Source: Legionellaceae bacterium (GTDB lineage: Bacteria > Pseudomonadota > Gammaproteobacteria > Legionellales > Legionellaceae). Taken from it: 64,000 nt of DNA. This document shows, piece after piece, positions 62,893 through 64,000 of this stretch (within the stretch, counting starts at the first letter, position 1; each line of letters opens with the position of its first letter). A program made the position numbers and the translations under genes. Under the pieces are notes generated by a model. It saw nothing but the letters and a program-made list of their open reading frames with translations, searched no databases and was not told the origin of the DNA. The DNA is taken from NCBI GenBank assembly GCA_030148065.1, contig JASBUC010000078.1:1-64000 (forward strand). The letters run 5' to 3'.

Positions 62893-63843
62893 ATGATTAA
62901 GCGGCTCGTAATAAAAATCTTTCGTATGAGTGCGCTGCTCTTTTTAATTTGCATTGCGATTTATCCTTTCTCTTTTGGTATTACCAGTGATACGGGCCTA
63001 CTAACGAACACCTCGGCCTTGTCGTTAACGGTGGTGCCCATCATCTATGCCTTGGCTATGATTAGTCACGCAGGCTTTCTTGCAAGCTTGTGCACCAGCG
63101 CCTTAATTGGCTATATCTTATTGTTAATTAGCTGGTTTTTGGCAAACTTTGTCTTTATGGAATCAGTGCTTTTTACCGTTGAGAGCTTCAATATCTACAA
63201 CCTTGGGTTGTTATTGCCAGCTCTTCCAAACCTATACAATACGTTTAAGCAACGCATGCATCAGGACTTGCTCTGGGTAAATTTTACTATCCAGCTTTGT
63301 TTATGCGCTTTTATCATTTCACTATTAGTTAACGATGTGCTTGCTTGGGATGGGCCACTTGAGAGTTTTTATCGCTTTGAGAACTTATTAAGCCTGATAC
63401 TCGGAATGGCTGTCAGCGCGCTCATTTGGTTGATTGTCAAAGTCGTCTTTTTAAAAAATCTACACATGTACACCCAGCTTGCGGCATATGTCAAAATTAT
63501 GACCAAGCCAACCATCGGCTTTTTTACAGGTTACTTAGGCATCATGTTGTTATTTGCAGGTTTCTACTCACTTTGTTATTACCATGATCCGGCCGTTTTT
63601 AACAAACTTGAAGACAATACTTTTGCCTCCATGCTCTACTATTCTTTTAGTATTATTACAGGCCTTGGTTTTTCAGTGATAGAGCCTGAAAAACCAATTA
63701 CTTTTTTTCTTACGGGTCTTGAAAATTTCTTAGGATTGGTCTGGGTAACAGTGGTCTTTGCAGGGGCACTTGCGTACTTCCAAGAACCCTTTAAAAAGCT
63801 CGCTCAGGTGCTAAAAGAAGAAGAGCTCCCAAAAAAGAGGTGA
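62893..63843 (+). CDS. Polytopic membrane protein with ion-channel-like pore segment
   Basis: 316 aa from MIKRLVIKIF; an ATG at 62845 adds 16 residues and neither start has a good ribosome site. About eight membrane helices. Near the C-terminus, SMLYYSFSIITGLGFSVIEPE resembles a two-helix potassium-channel pore (helix, TxxTGxG filter, P), followed by a final helix (LENFLGLVWVTVVFAGALAYF). The filter reads TGLGF instead of TVGYG, so selectivity is uncertain. Short basic cytoplasmic tail. Confidence 0.65.
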   Translation: MIKRLVIKIFRMSALLFLICIAIYPFSFGITSDTGLLTNTSALSLTVVPIIYALAMISHAGFLASLCTSALIGYILLLISWFLANFVFMESVLFTVESFNIYNLGLLLPALPNLYNTFKQRMHQDLLWVNFTIQLCLCAFIISLLVNDVLAWDGPLESFYRFENLLSLILGMAVSALIWLIVKVVFLKNLHMYTQLAAYVKIMTKPTIGFFTGYLGIMLLFAGFYSLCYYHDPAVFNKLEDNTFASMLYYSFSIITGLGFSVIEPEKPITFFLTGLENFLGLVWVTVVFAGALAYFQEPFKKLAQVLKEEELPKKR

Positions 63844-64000
63844 TGAAGAGAGTATCAATCGGTTCTTAAGTTCTTAACAAACTCATCTCTCTTAGATAAG
63901 AGCTTTGCGTGATTTTGGCAAAGAATGGTCAGAATGTACTTGAAAAACTCAATGAGAATAAGGAGAGTGTGGCGTTAGGGACTATGGATATTATGATACC

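Noticed and set aside
62667-62954. A 95-codon minus-strand frame
   Set aside because: It runs across the structured repeat at 62718-62812, and its residues are explained by the inverted repeat; no ribosome site and no family.
63844-64000. Protein-like minus-strand stretch at the right edge (ends KRDEFVKNLRTD)
   Set aside because: A stop lies about 40 codons upstream in the same frame and the window ends; too little to call a gene.

Overview
The window looks like the chromosome of a gammaproteobacterium with modest GC content. Evidence includes an MSHA-type pilus locus, MsbA/LpxK, an EpmB lysine 2,3-aminomutase, a fused LplT/acyltransferase/acyl-ACP synthetase, and a tRNA-Phe very close to the E. 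coli one. An IMP/GMP-type 5'-nucleotidase of the Legionella kind, a histone H1-like Lys/Ala-rich protein, POT permeases and several large orphan proteins (coiled coil, vWA, Glu-rich tail) point towards a Legionellales-like, possibly host-associated, lineage. That placement is inference. No phage, insertion sequence, integrase or CRISPR array was found.

Layout. 1-10.5 kb: one minus-strand purine operon, purL-purM-purQ/S-purC-purF-purD-purN-purH, with overlapping or almost abutting genes throughout; purH runs off the left edge within a few codons of its end. It uses the small PurL and a PurQ protein with a PurS-like C-terminal extension. 10.6-20.2 kb: a small secreted protein, a glycosyltransferase pair, a PLP enzyme, an IMP/GMP 5'-nucleotidase, epmB, an orphan 469-residue protein, a TPM-domain membrane protein and a cysteine-synthase/CBS-family enzyme. 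20.2-21.4 kb: a decayed zone with an alpha/beta-hydrolase remnant, a PA3496-like small gene, a 60-nt hairpin and an orphan frame fragment. 21.4-40 kb: mostly housekeeping genes (POT permease, TerC, transglycosylase-like lipoprotein, adk-thioredoxin, histone-like protein, glpK, gltA, msbA-lpxK, tRNA-Phe, Bcr/CflA transporter, aas, rplM-rpsI).

40.9-54.3 kb: an MSHA pilus locus. The rightward arm encodes the alignment proteins, secretin, ATPases, platform and major pilin (mshI, PilN-like, J, K, L, M, N, E, G, F-like, A). The minor pilins (mshC, D, O and an MshP-like protein with a beta-propeller-like body) are on a divergent leftward arm, unlike the single-direction order of Vibrio and Shewanella. 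54.3-64 kb: a carboxy-terminal protease, two tandem structured repeats, a coiled-coil protein, a pair of FAD oxidoreductases, two divergent orphan genes separated by a perfect inverted repeat (one a vWA-domain protein), and an ion-channel-like membrane protein.

The signals that ordinary gene calls do not explain are: two families of structured intergenic repeats in which stems change by compensation while loops are conserved (55.76-56.03 kb; 27.60/62.72 kb); the PurQ-PurS fusion with a C8 tract at the domain junction; and the pilin/beta-propeller chimera in the MSHA locus.
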